64,000 nt of DNA. Source: Saccharicrinis fermentans DSM 9555 = JCM 21142. GTDB taxonomy: Bacteria > Bacteroidota > Bacteroidia > Bacteroidales > Marinilabiliaceae. Both the position numbers and the translations under genes were made by a program. The notes beneath the pieces are model-generated. The model was not told the origin of the DNA, searched no databases, and saw nothing but the letters and a program-made list of their open reading frames with translations. Shown in pieces: positions 29,023 through 41,570 of this stretch. The stretch spans positions 5,019,980-5,083,979 of the forward strand of contig NZ_KI912107.1 of the NCBI RefSeq assembly GCF_000517085.1, given 5' to 3'. Every line of letters starts with the position of its first letter. The stretch's first letter is position 1.

Positions 29023-29349
29023 TTATAGTTCCTTAACACCTCTTGATATAGTATAGGCCTCTTCAACAGGAGTGATAAATATTTTACCATCTCCAAACGC
29101 TCCTTTTTCTCCTGAACGGGCTGCCTCCATGATAGTGGAGACTGCAAAGTCTTTGTCTTCATCTTTTATAACCATGAAGAGCTGTTCTTTGGGTAATTCA
29201 TCGTAGGTTACATCTCCAATTTTAATTCCTCGCTGCTTACCTCTACCTACCACTGGTGTTTTGGTAACTGCGATATAACCTGCTTCAAATAAGGCTTTAA
29301 GAACAGCACTCGATTTTTCTGGACGGATAATTGCTTTTATCATTAACAT
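29023..29349 (-). CDS. nifI1: nitrogenase-regulating PII-like protein NifI1
   Basis: PII-family protein of 108 residues and partner of NifI2. MIKAIIRPEKSSAVLKALFEAG is the PII N-terminus. The short T-loop region VVGRGKQRGIKIGDVTYDELPKEQL and GDGKIFITPVEEAYTISRG follow, as expected for NifI1. Two in-frame ATGs (29349 and 29343) are possible; the first is well spaced from AGGAG at 29363-29359. The gene lies between nifH and nifI2. The spacers on both sides are long (276 bp to nifH, 210 bp to nifI2), the first containing a hairpin and an inserted repeat element. Confidence 0.92.
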   Translation of the reverse strand: MLMIKAIIRPEKSSAVLKALFEAGYIAVTKTPVVGRGKQRGIKIGDVTYDELPKEQLFMVIKDEDKDFAVSTIMEAARSGEKGAFGDGKIFITPVEEAYTISRGVKEL

Positions 29350-29358
29350 ATACTGGGT

Positions 29359-29363
29359 CTCCT
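29359..29363 (-). promoter_or_regulatory. ribosome binding site of nifI1
   Basis: AGGAG on the minus strand, 9 bases before the ATG at 29349 and preceded by a run of eight A. It is one of few clear Shine-Dalgarno sites in the window. Confidence 0.6.
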
Positions 29364-29378
29364 TTTTTTTAGATAATT

Positions 29379-29416
29379 GGTTTTTGAGATAAGAGATAGC
29401 ACTTATCTCAAAAACC
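29379..29416 (-). promoter_or_regulatory. perfect 15-bp hairpin between nifH and nifI1
   Basis: GGTTTTTGAGATAAG and its exact complement flank an 8-base loop. On the nif transcript it is not followed by a U-run but by AATTATCTAAAAAAAA, so it looks like an mRNA 3'-end stabiliser or processing barrier for nifH rather than a standard terminator. nifH mRNA is often kept in excess by such stem-loops in other diazotrophs. Confidence 0.6.
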
Positions 29417-29465
29417 TTGGTTTGTTTATTTATAAATGTTATGGCTTTATTTAGTAACTAATCTT

Positions 29466-29608
29466 TGCAAGAAAACTCCAAATACTGCGTTATTCTCATT
29501 TTTGAAACAGTCATTTACCATCAGTAAACTCCTTGGTTTCAAAAATATCGAAAGCCTTGTCTTTGAAGCTTTTTATCAAAGACAGAAAAAAACAGTAGTT
29601 TTCTTGCA
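29466..29608. repeat. 143-bp inverted-repeat (MITE-like) element inside the nif operon, copy 1
   Basis: Terminal inverted repeats TGCAAGAAAACT (29466-29477) and AGTTTTCTTGCA (29597-29608) are exact. Two inner hairpins are present: TTTTTGAAAC/GTTTCAAAAA and TGTCTTTGA/TCAAAGACA. A second copy of the same length at 33051-33193 is about 94% identical by eye. No transposase is encoded. It sits between nifH and nifI1, so it is transcribed as part of the nif mRNA. Confidence 0.85.
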
Positions 29609-29625
29609 GCTACTAACTATGATAC

Positions 29626-30498
<873 letters not shown>

Positions 30499-30520
30499 TT
30501 AGTTTGAGTGTTTTCTTGTA

Positions 30521-30537
30521 TTTCATAGGATGTGCCA
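30521..30537 (-). promoter_or_regulatory. candidate sigma-54 promoter of nifH
   Basis: Minus strand TGGCAC-ATCCT-ATGAA: the -24 half matches the consensus TGGCAC exactly, but the -12 half has TGA where TTGC is expected. It lies about 70-87 bases before the nifH ATG. The nearby sigma-54 activator gene makes such a promoter likely, but the imperfect -12 leaves real doubt. Confidence 0.4.
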
Positions 30538-30726
30538 AAATGCGCATAGGGTGATTATAGATTGAATAGGGACTGGTTGTAATTGGTTGATATATAGTGT
30601 ATAGTAGTGTGTTTGCTTTTTGGCATGTAAATGATGAGCCAGAAATGGGAATTACAAATATGTAGAAAAGGTGCTTGTTTTTAGTTTATGTGTAACAAAA
30701 TAGGTAATGGTCTGTAATACAGTGTG

Positions 30727-30758
30727 ATGTAATTAAGGGCTTGTTTGCTTAATTACAT
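30727..30758. promoter_or_regulatory. long inverted repeat upstream of nifH, candidate activator binding site
   Basis: ATGTAATTAAG (30727-30737) and CTTAATTACAT (30748-30758) are perfect 11-bp arms with a 10-bp spacer. The right part also contains TGT-N10-ACA (30742-30757), the classical NifA upstream activator form. It lies about 280-310 bp before nifH, and about 190-220 bp upstream of the sigma-54-like site, a typical enhancer distance. Confidence 0.5.
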
Positions 30759-31135
30759 TCGTGTAGGAAAATGAACGTTACCTTGGTTTGTGTATCTATA
30801 CATATGAAGGAACTGGGTTAATGGTTTAGTTTGGTGTTCTGTTAAGGTGAGGAGCTAAGGAGATTTGAGCGTTTATGGGTTTAGAAGGTCAATAGTTGAA
30901 AAGTTGAGGGCTGTCTATTTATGAGAATCTTTGATCCATGTTCACGCATTGAGAAAAAAGGACGTTCAATTTTGAAAAGTTATACAAGGAAAGCGTAGGG
31001 GCCAAAACTAGGCAATAACTATATTCCATATTTCTCAATCGGTAGATAATTTTCTTTTCAATAACAGGAGCACAAATGCTTCAGCGGAATCCTTCAAGGC
31101 CAAGCTTAAAGAATGTTTCAATATTATTTATCGAT

Positions 31136-32329
31136 TTATTCTTTTTTTGCCAGAGAAAGTTCTTTTGCATTAATTGATTTTGGGTGCTTAAAATCCTGGT
31201 GTAAAGCTTTGTGTAATTCGCTTAACATTGCTTTAAGAGGGATATGATCTGGAATTGCTGAAAAATCAAACTTGTTTATGTTTTCGGATGTTGCAAAAAC
31301 TCCGGGAACCCAATGATTGGGGGTTTTAAGTTCTTTGTAACGATATTTGGCAAAGTCTAGCATATCATAACATTTCCATAATTTTCTCCAATGTAATAAT
31401 TGAGGTAGATCCAAAGGTGAGTTTTTATCTTCTATGTTGTAGCCGTCAAAATATGAATAAGAATCGTCATTTAGCATCTTGTCCAGTCTTTCTTTCGCTT
31501 GCTGATCAAGAAGGCTTATTGAATTGAGTTTGTTTTGAAATATTCCTTGCATTTCATCAAAGTGAGCTTCTTCTGTCATTCCAAAGGATAGTGTATGAAC
31601 ATTCGGGGTATTTAGGCAGAACCGAGCATTCCACTGAATTGGTGTAGCGTGTGGAATTGCTTTTTTTACTTTGTTGGGCGCTTTATAAAGTTGTCCTCCT
31701 TTGTCATTGGGAGAGATGATAAAAACACCCATGTCTTTTTTTTCAGCAAACCGTATAGCAGCTCGGTTTCGTTGATAAAAATAATAGTAATGGAGGTTTA
31801 CAAATTCAAATAAATTGGTACCAATGGCTTCTTCAATTGTTTCTAAATGGCCGTGGGTGCTAAATCCAACATGTTTAATGATGCCTTCTTCTTTCATTTT
31901 TAATAACTCTTCAACAGGTCCTCCTGTTTTGCAAGAAGTATGAAGGAGCTCGCTTGTGTTGATGCCATGCCATCCATAAAAATCAAAATAGTCTGTCTGT
32001 AATGTTTGGAGTTGTTCTTCGACTAATTTTCTTGTTTCACTGGCATTCTGCGGGTTTCCTTTAGTCATTAAATAATAGGACGATCGGTCTGCCTTTAATT
32101 CCTCATTTAATGTGATACCTAATACCTTTTCGCTTTTGACATAACCATGTGCGGTTTCAATATGGTTAATTCCATTTTTGAAGGCTAAATCAACGATGTG
32201 ATTACAATGTGCTTGTGTAAGTGCAGGAATTTCTTCTTTTGGATTATCCCACCCATTTTTAAATCTCATCCCGCCTAGTGTTATAGCGCTAATGTTCTTC
32301 TCTGTTTTTCCAAATCTGCGATATTCCAT
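31136..32329 (-). CDS. aldo/keto reductase family protein
   Basis: NAD(P)H-dependent aldo/keto reductase of 397 residues, probably cytosolic. The TIM-barrel start MEYRRFGKTEKNISAITLGG is typical. In HIETAHGYVKSEKVLG the catalytic Tyr is present, but the usual Asp of the tetrad (IDTA in most members) is Glu. The Lys (LMTKG) and His (FYGWHG) are in place. The C-terminal extension of about 100 residues resembles the ferredoxin-containing AKR subgroup in position but lacks the CxxCxxC cluster. The gene overlaps no others and follows the lipoprotein gene by 12 bp on the same strand. A link to nitrogen fixation is not evident; substrate unknown. Confidence 0.85.
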   Translation of the reverse strand: MEYRRFGKTEKNISAITLGGMRFKNGWDNPKEEIPALTQAHCNHIVDLAFKNGINHIETAHGYVKSEKVLGITLNEELKADRSSYYLMTKGNPQNASETRKLVEEQLQTLQTDYFDFYGWHGINTSELLHTSCKTGGPVEELLKMKEEGIIKHVGFSTHGHLETIEEAIGTNLFEFVNLHYYYFYQRNRAAIRFAEKKDMGVFIISPNDKGGQLYKAPNKVKKAIPHATPIQWNARFCLNTPNVHTLSFGMTEEAHFDEMQGIFQNKLNSISLLDQQAKERLDKMLNDDSYSYFDGYNIEDKNSPLDLPQLLHWRKLWKCYDMLDFAKYRYKELKTPNHWVPGVFATSENINKFDFSAIPDHIPLKAMLSELHKALHQDFKHPKSINAKELSLAKKE

Positions 32330-32341
32330 GAATAAGTATTG

Positions 32342-32980
32342 CTATTTTTCTAATCTGAGTATAAAATCTAGTTTGCCTTCTGCTGCCATCTCATTGGGGT
32401 TGCAGCCGGGTAGTCCTTCTGGGATAGTAAGCCCCAGCTTTTGATAATGTTCAAGCCATCCTGAATGAAATTTCCCACTTGCTGGATCTTTAAAGGTCAT
32501 AGGGTTTAGGGAGAATAGAGTGTCTGACTTGAATATTTCATATATAAATTCAGAGCAGTAGTAGCCCGGTTCAGATAATATGTAGGTGTGGTCGTATGGT
32601 TCTCCTATTAAATCTTCAGCTTGAATGAGTGCTTGTTTTATGTTCGGCTTTAGTTCGGCTTTTATTCTATACAAATCAGTGATGTAAGAGCTGTCACCAT
32701 TGGGGTGACAAAAGTTTGTGAGTGGTTCTTTGCATACTCCTATGGATGGATGTGCATGGATAACAAAAACCGAATCATCAAGCACTTTACAGATACCCAT
32801 ATGAGTATAGTTGGTTTTTGATTGGGTTTGGGTTACCTCATTGATTGCTTTCGATAAACCATTTTTGTGATTAGCTCTGAAGAGGATGTCACCGGTTTTA
32901 ATAAGCTTGTTTTTGTTTTGATGAGAGCAAGCCACAGTTAATAAGAGTATTATGATAATGTTAATAGTTATTTTTTGCAT
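32342..32980 (-). CDS. permuted NlpC/P60 (YiiX-like) lipoprotein
   Basis: A 212-residue lipoprotein with a papain-like fold of the circularly permuted NlpC/P60 type (YiiX/YaeF group). The signal peptide MQKITINIIIILLLTVACSH has a lipobox ending at Cys18. LIKTGDILFR is the conserved first strand, NYTHMGI holds the catalytic His, and GYYCSEFIYEIF holds the nucleophile Cys; in permuted members the His precedes the Cys, as here. Such proteins are thought to cleave peptide, amide or acyl bonds in the envelope. It is followed 12 bp later by the aldo/keto reductase gene, so the two are probably co-transcribed. A repeat element lies just upstream. Confidence 0.8.
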   Translation of the reverse strand: MQKITINIIIILLLTVACSHQNKNKLIKTGDILFRANHKNGLSKAINEVTQTQSKTNYTHMGICKVLDDSVFVIHAHPSIGVCKEPLTNFCHPNGDSSYITDLYRIKAELKPNIKQALIQAEDLIGEPYDHTYILSEPGYYCSEFIYEIFKSDTLFSLNPMTFKDPASGKFHSGWLEHYQKLGLTIPEGLPGCNPNEMAAEGKLDFILRLEK

Positions 32981-33050
32981 GGCGCAATATTATAACTTTT
33001 AGTATGAATATTAAAGCATATAGGGGTGTATATTTTTTTTATCTAGTCTT

Positions 33051-33193
33051 TGCAAGAAAACTCCAAATACTGTGTTATTCTCATTTTTGAAACAGTCATT
33101 TACCATTAGTAAACTCCTTGGTTTCAAAAATATCGAAAGCCTTGTCATTGAAGCTTTCTTATCAAAGATAGAAAAAACCGTCGTTTTCTTGCA
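33051..33193. repeat. 143-bp inverted-repeat (MITE-like) element, copy 2
   Basis: Same organisation as the copy in the nif operon: TGCAAGAAAACT at the left and CGTTTTCTTGCA at the right (11 of 12 match), with the same inner TTTTTGAAAC/GTTTCAAAAA hairpin. Weaker matching extends outward as TAGT-N3 on the left (33044) and N3-ACTA on the right (to 33200). It lies in the divergent spacer between the lipoprotein gene and nifA. Confidence 0.85.
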
Positions 33194-33405
33194 GCCACTA
33201 TATATACAAGGAGTTACTCATGGTGTTGGGCTATATGGCTTGGGGAGAATATACAAAACTTATCAATGACAAGTTTAAATGTATAGGGTGTTAGTTAGAA
33301 AAGATATAAATAAGCTCCACTTGCCCTATTGAAAATGGGGTTGATGTGTTTAATTGTTATATTTGAGTCGATATTTGTTTTGAATTGTAATTAGAGGAAG
33401 TAATT

Positions 33406-34965
33406 ATGCATGCACATTGTAAAAAAGGAGGTGGAGAATGTTATGGTCTTAAAGAGATGACTTTGCTTTTTGAGATTAGTCAACGTTTAATATCCAGTAA
33501 AGAGCTCAAGAATGATCTGTCTCCCATATTAAGAATGTTAGTGGAGTATTTGGGTGCAGAGCGAAGCTTTTTAACTATTTTCAATCGCAACAATTCCAAT
33601 ATTTATATTGAAGCGGCATACGGAATGAGCCAGAAACAGAAGATGTTGGGAAAGTATCGCTTGGGGGAAGGTGTAATTGGAAAGGTTGTAGAATTAGGAC
33701 AACCCATTGTTATACAGGAAATATCTAAGTCAAACCTTTTTCTGAATAAAACACGGTCTGAGTTGAATAAAGAAGGTCGAGAACTTAGCTTTATTTGTAT
33801 TCCAGTGGTTGTGCAAAATAAAACAACAGGAGCACTAAGCGTGGTTCGGCCTTTTAATCCGCATATTACTTATGAAGAAGATATCCATCTGCTTTCGATA
33901 GTTGGCTCCTTGATTGCTAAAACAGTAAAATTACGTCAGGAAAAAGCTGAAGAACTGGAACAATTAAAGCAAAAGAACCAAGAATTGGAGTCGGAGGTGA
34001 AGGCGAATAATTTTACAACCAACATTATTGGGAATAGTAGTAAAATGCGAGATTTGTTTTCTTTGATTGAAATGGTTGCTCGAACCAATAGTACCGTTCT
34101 TGTGAGAGGAGAGAGTGGAATTGGTAAGGAGTTAGTTGCGGATGCTATACATTCAGAAAGTAATCGAAAAAACAAAAAGATGGTGAAAGTAAACTGTTCT
34201 GCTTTGCCCGACTCTTTAATAGAAAGCGAGCTTTTTGGACACGAAAAGGGAGCTTTTACAGGTGCTGATCAGATGCGTAAAGGACGGTTTGAAATGGCTC
34301 ATGGTGGAACCATATTTCTGGATGAGATTGGTGATTTGCCTTTATCTACGCAAGTGAAACTTTTGCGGGTAATTCAGGAGCGAGCATTTGAAAGGCTAGG
34401 AGGATCTGACACTATTAAAATTGATGTGCGTATTGTATGTGCGACGAATTGTAATCTCGAAAAACTGATTGAGGAGGGTAGGTTTAGAGAAGACCTTTTT
34501 TATCGAATTAATGTATTCCCGATTTTTGTGCCTTCATTGAGAGAACGAAGAAATGACATCCCTTTATTGGTAGATCATTTTATTCATAAATTCAATCGAA
34601 AAAATAATGCAGCTATAAAAAGAATTACTACCTCAGCTATTGATATGTTAATGGTGTATCCGTGGCCTGGTAATGTTAGAGAGTTAGAGAATGTTATAGA
34701 GCGGGCATGTATATTGGCTCGTGATAATGTCATCCATAGTCATAACCTTCCTCCGACATTGCAAACAGCCGATTCTACAGCAACGGGTACACAGGAAGGT
34801 ATGACTGGAGTATTGGAAAGACTGGAAAGACAACTGATTATTGAGGGATTAACCAGTACAAAAGGAAATATAAGTAAAGCGGCAGATAGATTAAAGATAA
34901 CGGAACGTAAATTGGGAACACGTATTAAAAAGTATAGGATAGAGGCGTGGAGATACAAAGTTTGA
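33406..34965 (+). CDS. nifA: NifA-like sigma-54-dependent activator (GAF-AAA-HTH)
   Basis: Enhancer-binding protein of 519 residues. A GAF sensor domain (about 20-180) is followed by a short coiled-coil linker (EELEQLKQKNQELES), a sigma-54-interaction AAA+ domain with Walker A GESGIGKE (about 235-242), GAFTGA (282-287) and Walker B GGTIFLDEIGDLP, and a Fis-type HTH (GNISKAADRLKITERKLGTRIKKY). This is NifA architecture, and its position beside the nif operon supports the name. The oxygen-sensing Cys linker of rhizobial NifA between AAA and HTH is absent; instead there are two N-terminal Cys (5 and 12). Control of other sigma-54 genes is possible. Confidence 0.8.
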   Translation: MHAHCKKGGGECYGLKEMTLLFEISQRLISSKELKNDLSPILRMLVEYLGAERSFLTIFNRNNSNIYIEAAYGMSQKQKMLGKYRLGEGVIGKVVELGQPIVIQEISKSNLFLNKTRSELNKEGRELSFICIPVVVQNKTTGALSVVRPFNPHITYEEDIHLLSIVGSLIAKTVKLRQEKAEELEQLKQKNQELESEVKANNFTTNIIGNSSKMRDLFSLIEMVARTNSTVLVRGESGIGKELVADAIHSESNRKNKKMVKVNCSALPDSLIESELFGHEKGAFTGADQMRKGRFEMAHGGTIFLDEIGDLPLSTQVKLLRVIQERAFERLGGSDTIKIDVRIVCATNCNLEKLIEEGRFREDLFYRINVFPIFVPSLRERRNDIPLLVDHFIHKFNRKNNAAIKRITTSAIDMLMVYPWPGNVRELENVIERACILARDNVIHSHNLPPTLQTADSTATGTQEGMTGVLERLERQLIIEGLTSTKGNISKAADRLKITERKLGTRIKKYRIEAWRYKV

Positions 34966-35147
34966 ATGTGGATGTTACAATGGAACTTCGAAGATGTTTT
35001 CCCAATGGTTTTTTGGGGGTATAAGGACGAATTGTTTTTCTTTAGTGTTGATCTGGTAATGTACTCATATTTAGTATTTTCTTATTTCTTAGCTTTAACT
35101 TGAAATATAACGAGGATAAAATTTGTTGTAAAAAAGTGAAAATAATT

Positions 35148-35180
35148 TTTGGAGATTAAAATAAAAAGTGATTATCTTTG
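35148..35180 (+). promoter_or_regulatory. rRNA promoter P1
   Basis: -33 element TTTG (35148-35151), 21-base spacer, -7 element TATCTTTG (35173-35180), followed by CACCCGC. Fits the Bacteroidota consensus TTTG/TAnnTTTG. Confidence 0.8.
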
Positions 35181-35320
35181 CACCCGCTTTGAACGAAAGG
35201 CGTAGTAATAAGCTGAGATAGTGAGCGACAAAAGGGAAGTAGAAAACGTATTTAGTGATACGTTTTTAGGATAGGTCATAAGTTTCGAAAAAGAGCTTTA
35301 AAATATTTTAAAAAAAATAT

Positions 35321-35351
35321 TTTGCAGATTCAATAAAAACTTTTATCTTTG
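35321..35351 (+). promoter_or_regulatory. rRNA promoter P2
   Basis: TTTG (35321-35324), 19-base spacer, TATCTTTG (35344-35351), followed by CAGCCGC. Same layout as P1 and preceded by an A/T-rich tract that could act as an UP-like element. Confidence 0.8.
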
Positions 35352-35478
35352 CAGCCGCTAAAACGGTAGCAAAATGATCAAAAACTGAGATGATGAGAAA
35401 CTTTGGAACTGTTTAATTACAAAGGGTTAAGGAGTTAAAAATTAAAAAATTTATTTTTTAATTTTTCTTGAAAAAACA

Positions 35479-35511
35479 TTTGGAATTAAGGAAATAAAGT
35501 TGTTATCTTTG
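35479..35511 (+). promoter_or_regulatory. rRNA promoter P3
   Basis: TTTG (35479-35482), 21-base spacer, TATCTTTG (35504-35511), followed by CATCCGC. Nearest promoter to the 16S gene. Confidence 0.8.
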
Positions 35512-35597
35512 CATCCGCTTTTACAGCCATAGACTAACATCGGTTGGTTTTAAATAAACAGATTGAACTTAGGTTTAAGGCCTAAAAGATATAAAGA

Positions 35598-35633
35598 CGA
35601 TAAGGAGACTTATCGACGTTCTTTGAAAATATT
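35598..35633 (+). promoter_or_regulatory. rRNA leader hairpin and boxA-like antitermination motif
   Basis: CGATAAG-GAGA-CTTATCG (35598-35615) is a perfect 7-bp stem with a GNRA loop, directly followed by GTTCTTTGAAAATATT (35618-35633), a form commonly seen before Bacteroidota rRNA genes and resembling boxA. An antitermination role is inferred from position. Confidence 0.5.
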
Positions 35634-35738
35634 GGAATGCACAAAAGGAAAAATAACAGAGTGATTCTTTGAGTAAGGCTCTTGTAAAGAATAATAGTTA
35701 TAGAAATAGTTTACTAGATCTATACAGATAATTTTTAT

Positions 35739-37261
<1,523 letters not shown>

Positions 37262-37325
37262 TGGAGAGAGACTTACAATTATTAAAGATGAACTGTTATT
37301 TTTCGTGTATTTCATATTATAACAT

Positions 37326-37399
37326 AGTCCTGTAGCTCAGTTGGTTAGAGCACTACACTGATAATGTAGGGGTCCGCAGTTCAAATCTGCGCAGGACTA
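37326..37399 (+). tRNA. tRNA-Ile (GAT)
   Basis: Acceptor AGTCCTG pairs with CAGGACT; D-arm GCTCAGTTGGTTAGAGC; anticodon loop CTGATAA with anticodon GAT; T-arm GCAGTTCAAATCTGC. 74 nt without encoded CCA. Standard place in the 16S-23S spacer. Confidence 0.97.
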
Positions 37400-37405
37400 C
37401 TTTAA

Positions 37406-37479
37406 GGGGGATTAGCTCAGTTGGCTAGAGCGCCTGCCTTGCACGCAGGAGGTCATCGGTTCGACTCCGATATTCTCCA
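37406..37479 (+). tRNA. tRNA-Ala (TGC)
   Basis: Acceptor GGGGGAT pairs with ATTCTCC using two G-U pairs; D-arm GCTCAGTTGGCTAGAGC; anticodon loop CTTGCAC with anticodon TGC; T-arm TCGGTTCGACTCCGA. Six bases after tRNA-Ile. No CCA encoded. Confidence 0.97.
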
Positions 37480-37671
37480 CTCCTTAAAATTATAAAGTTT
37501 ACTGGTACTATTATAATGATAATAGTGGCTTTGTGGTGAAAAATGATGGATGAAATCAGGAGTGATTGCATCAATCACGTTGTCCAAAACGGGACAAAAC
37601 GTACATTGACATATTGGCAAAACAATCAAAATCATAAGTTGGCCTTAACGCAGATCGTTAAGGATCAACCA

Positions 37672-40471
<2,800 letters not shown>

Positions 40472-40548
40472 GGAGCATTAAGCGCCGAAATGTGATTTTG
40501 ATTGTAGCCGATGTGACAATAAAAAAATATAAAGGAATATAACAATAT

Positions 40549-40658
<110 letters not shown>

Positions 40659-40665
40659 TTACAAG

Positions 40666-40702
40666 AGAGCAATTGGATTTTATCCAGTTGCTCTTTTTTT
40701 TT
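40666..40702 (+). terminator. rRNA operon terminator
   Basis: AGAGCAATTGGAT pairs with ATCCAGTTGCTCT (one G-U) around a short loop, followed by a run of nine T. Ends the rRNA transcript just after 5S. Confidence 0.93.
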
Positions 40703-40905
40703 GCTTTATAAGTGGTGCAAGACGCAAGACGCATGAGGTGGCGAGTTGATATAGTTGGCGAGTTGGTAAAGATGTTAGCTTGTTAGGTTGGTGAGCTGGT
40801 AAAGTTGCGGAGTTGTTAAAGTCGTGGAGTTGTTGAAGTTGTTATAGTTGTGTTTCTCATTTAATAAATATCTTCCATTAATGTACAAAGCTATCAATTA
40901 ATGAA

Positions 40906-40952
40906 CCGCAGGGCAGGCCAGAACAATAGCCCCGTGGCCGGCGCTGGCGAGA
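40906..40952 (+). repeat. GC-rich core, copy 1
   Basis: Starts CCGCAGGGCAGGCCAGAAC and continues to GGCCGGCGCTGGCGAGAA. It can fold with GGCCA/TGGCC pairing around a 12-14 base loop and stands out sharply from AT-rich surroundings. The preceding AT-rich module (from 40847) is shortened. Confidence 0.8.
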
Positions 40953-41034
40953 AGCTTGATGGTGGCGAGTTGTTGAAGTTGGTAAAGTTTTTAGCTTGTT
41001 AGCTTGTTAGCTGGTAAAGTCGTGTAGTTGTTGA

Positions 41035-41226
41035 GTTGTGTCTCTCAGGTATTGCAAGCCTTCTTTTTTAATAGAACTTCAAGTACAGCATAGAATTTCT
41101 CAATTATAAAAATCTATATTTAAGCTCTTTCATCCAAAGGATATCTTCTATTTATATACAAAATTATCAGTTAAAAGATCGCAGGGCAGGCCTGAACAAT
41201 AGTCCCGGGGCCGGCGTTGGCGAGAA
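41035..41226 (+). repeat. AT-rich module plus GC-rich core, copy 2
   Basis: Full module starting GTTGTGTCTCTCAGGTATTG and ending in the core (41179-41226, variant CAGGCCTGAACAATAGTCCC). Its first 140 bases are nearly identical to copy 4. Confidence 0.8.
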
Positions 41227-41360
41227 GCTTGAAGTTGGCGAGTTGTTAAGTTGTTGAAGTTGGCGAGTTGTTGAAGTTGGTAAAGTTTTTAGCTTGTTAG
41301 GTTGGTGAGCTGGTAAAGTTGCGGAGTTGTTAAAGTCGTGGAGTTGTTGAAGTTGTTATA

Positions 41361-41552
41361 GTTGTGTTTCTCAGATATTGGTAACCTACGTTTTAAATAT
41401 AAATCCAGGTAGAACATAGAAGCTCTCAGTTATAAAAAATCCGTATTTAAGATTTCTCAATTAAAGGATATCTTCCATTTAAATAAGAAAGTTTCAATTT
41501 AAAAACCGCAGGGCAGGCCAGAACAATAGCCCCGGGGCCGGCGTTGGTGAGA
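41361..41552 (+). repeat. AT-rich module plus GC-rich core, copy 3
   Basis: Diverged module starting GTTGTGTTTCTCAGATATTG, sharing scattered blocks (AAATCCAGGTAGAACATAGA, AAAGGATATCTTCCATTTAA) with the others. Core at 41516-41552. Confidence 0.75.
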
Positions 41553-41570
41553 GGCTATAACCCGGAAAAT

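Larger units (their letters stand above)
34966..35738 (+). promoter_or_regulatory. rRNA operon upstream region and leader
   Basis: 773 bp between nifA and 16S. The first 170 bp show nothing clear. Three Bacteroidota-type promoters follow in series (35148-35180, 35321-35351, 35479-35511), each ending TATCTTTGCA/CCCGC-like. Then comes a transcribed leader with a GAGA-loop hairpin and a boxA-like motif before the mature 16S. Confidence 0.8.

Noticed and set aside
28929-29162. 77-codon minus-strand frame overlapping nifI1
   Set aside because: Shares DNA with the well-supported nifI1 gene in another frame and has no recognisable product.
30615-30640. TTGGCATGTAAATGATG as a sigma-54 promoter
   Set aside because: It points to the right, away from nifH, towards the 3' end of a leftward gene, and lacks the -12 GC.
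33072-33269. 65-codon frame sharing a peptide with a frame at 29436-29693
   Set aside because: The similarity comes from the 143-bp inverted-repeat element; the frames start and end at different points and run beyond it into unrelated DNA.
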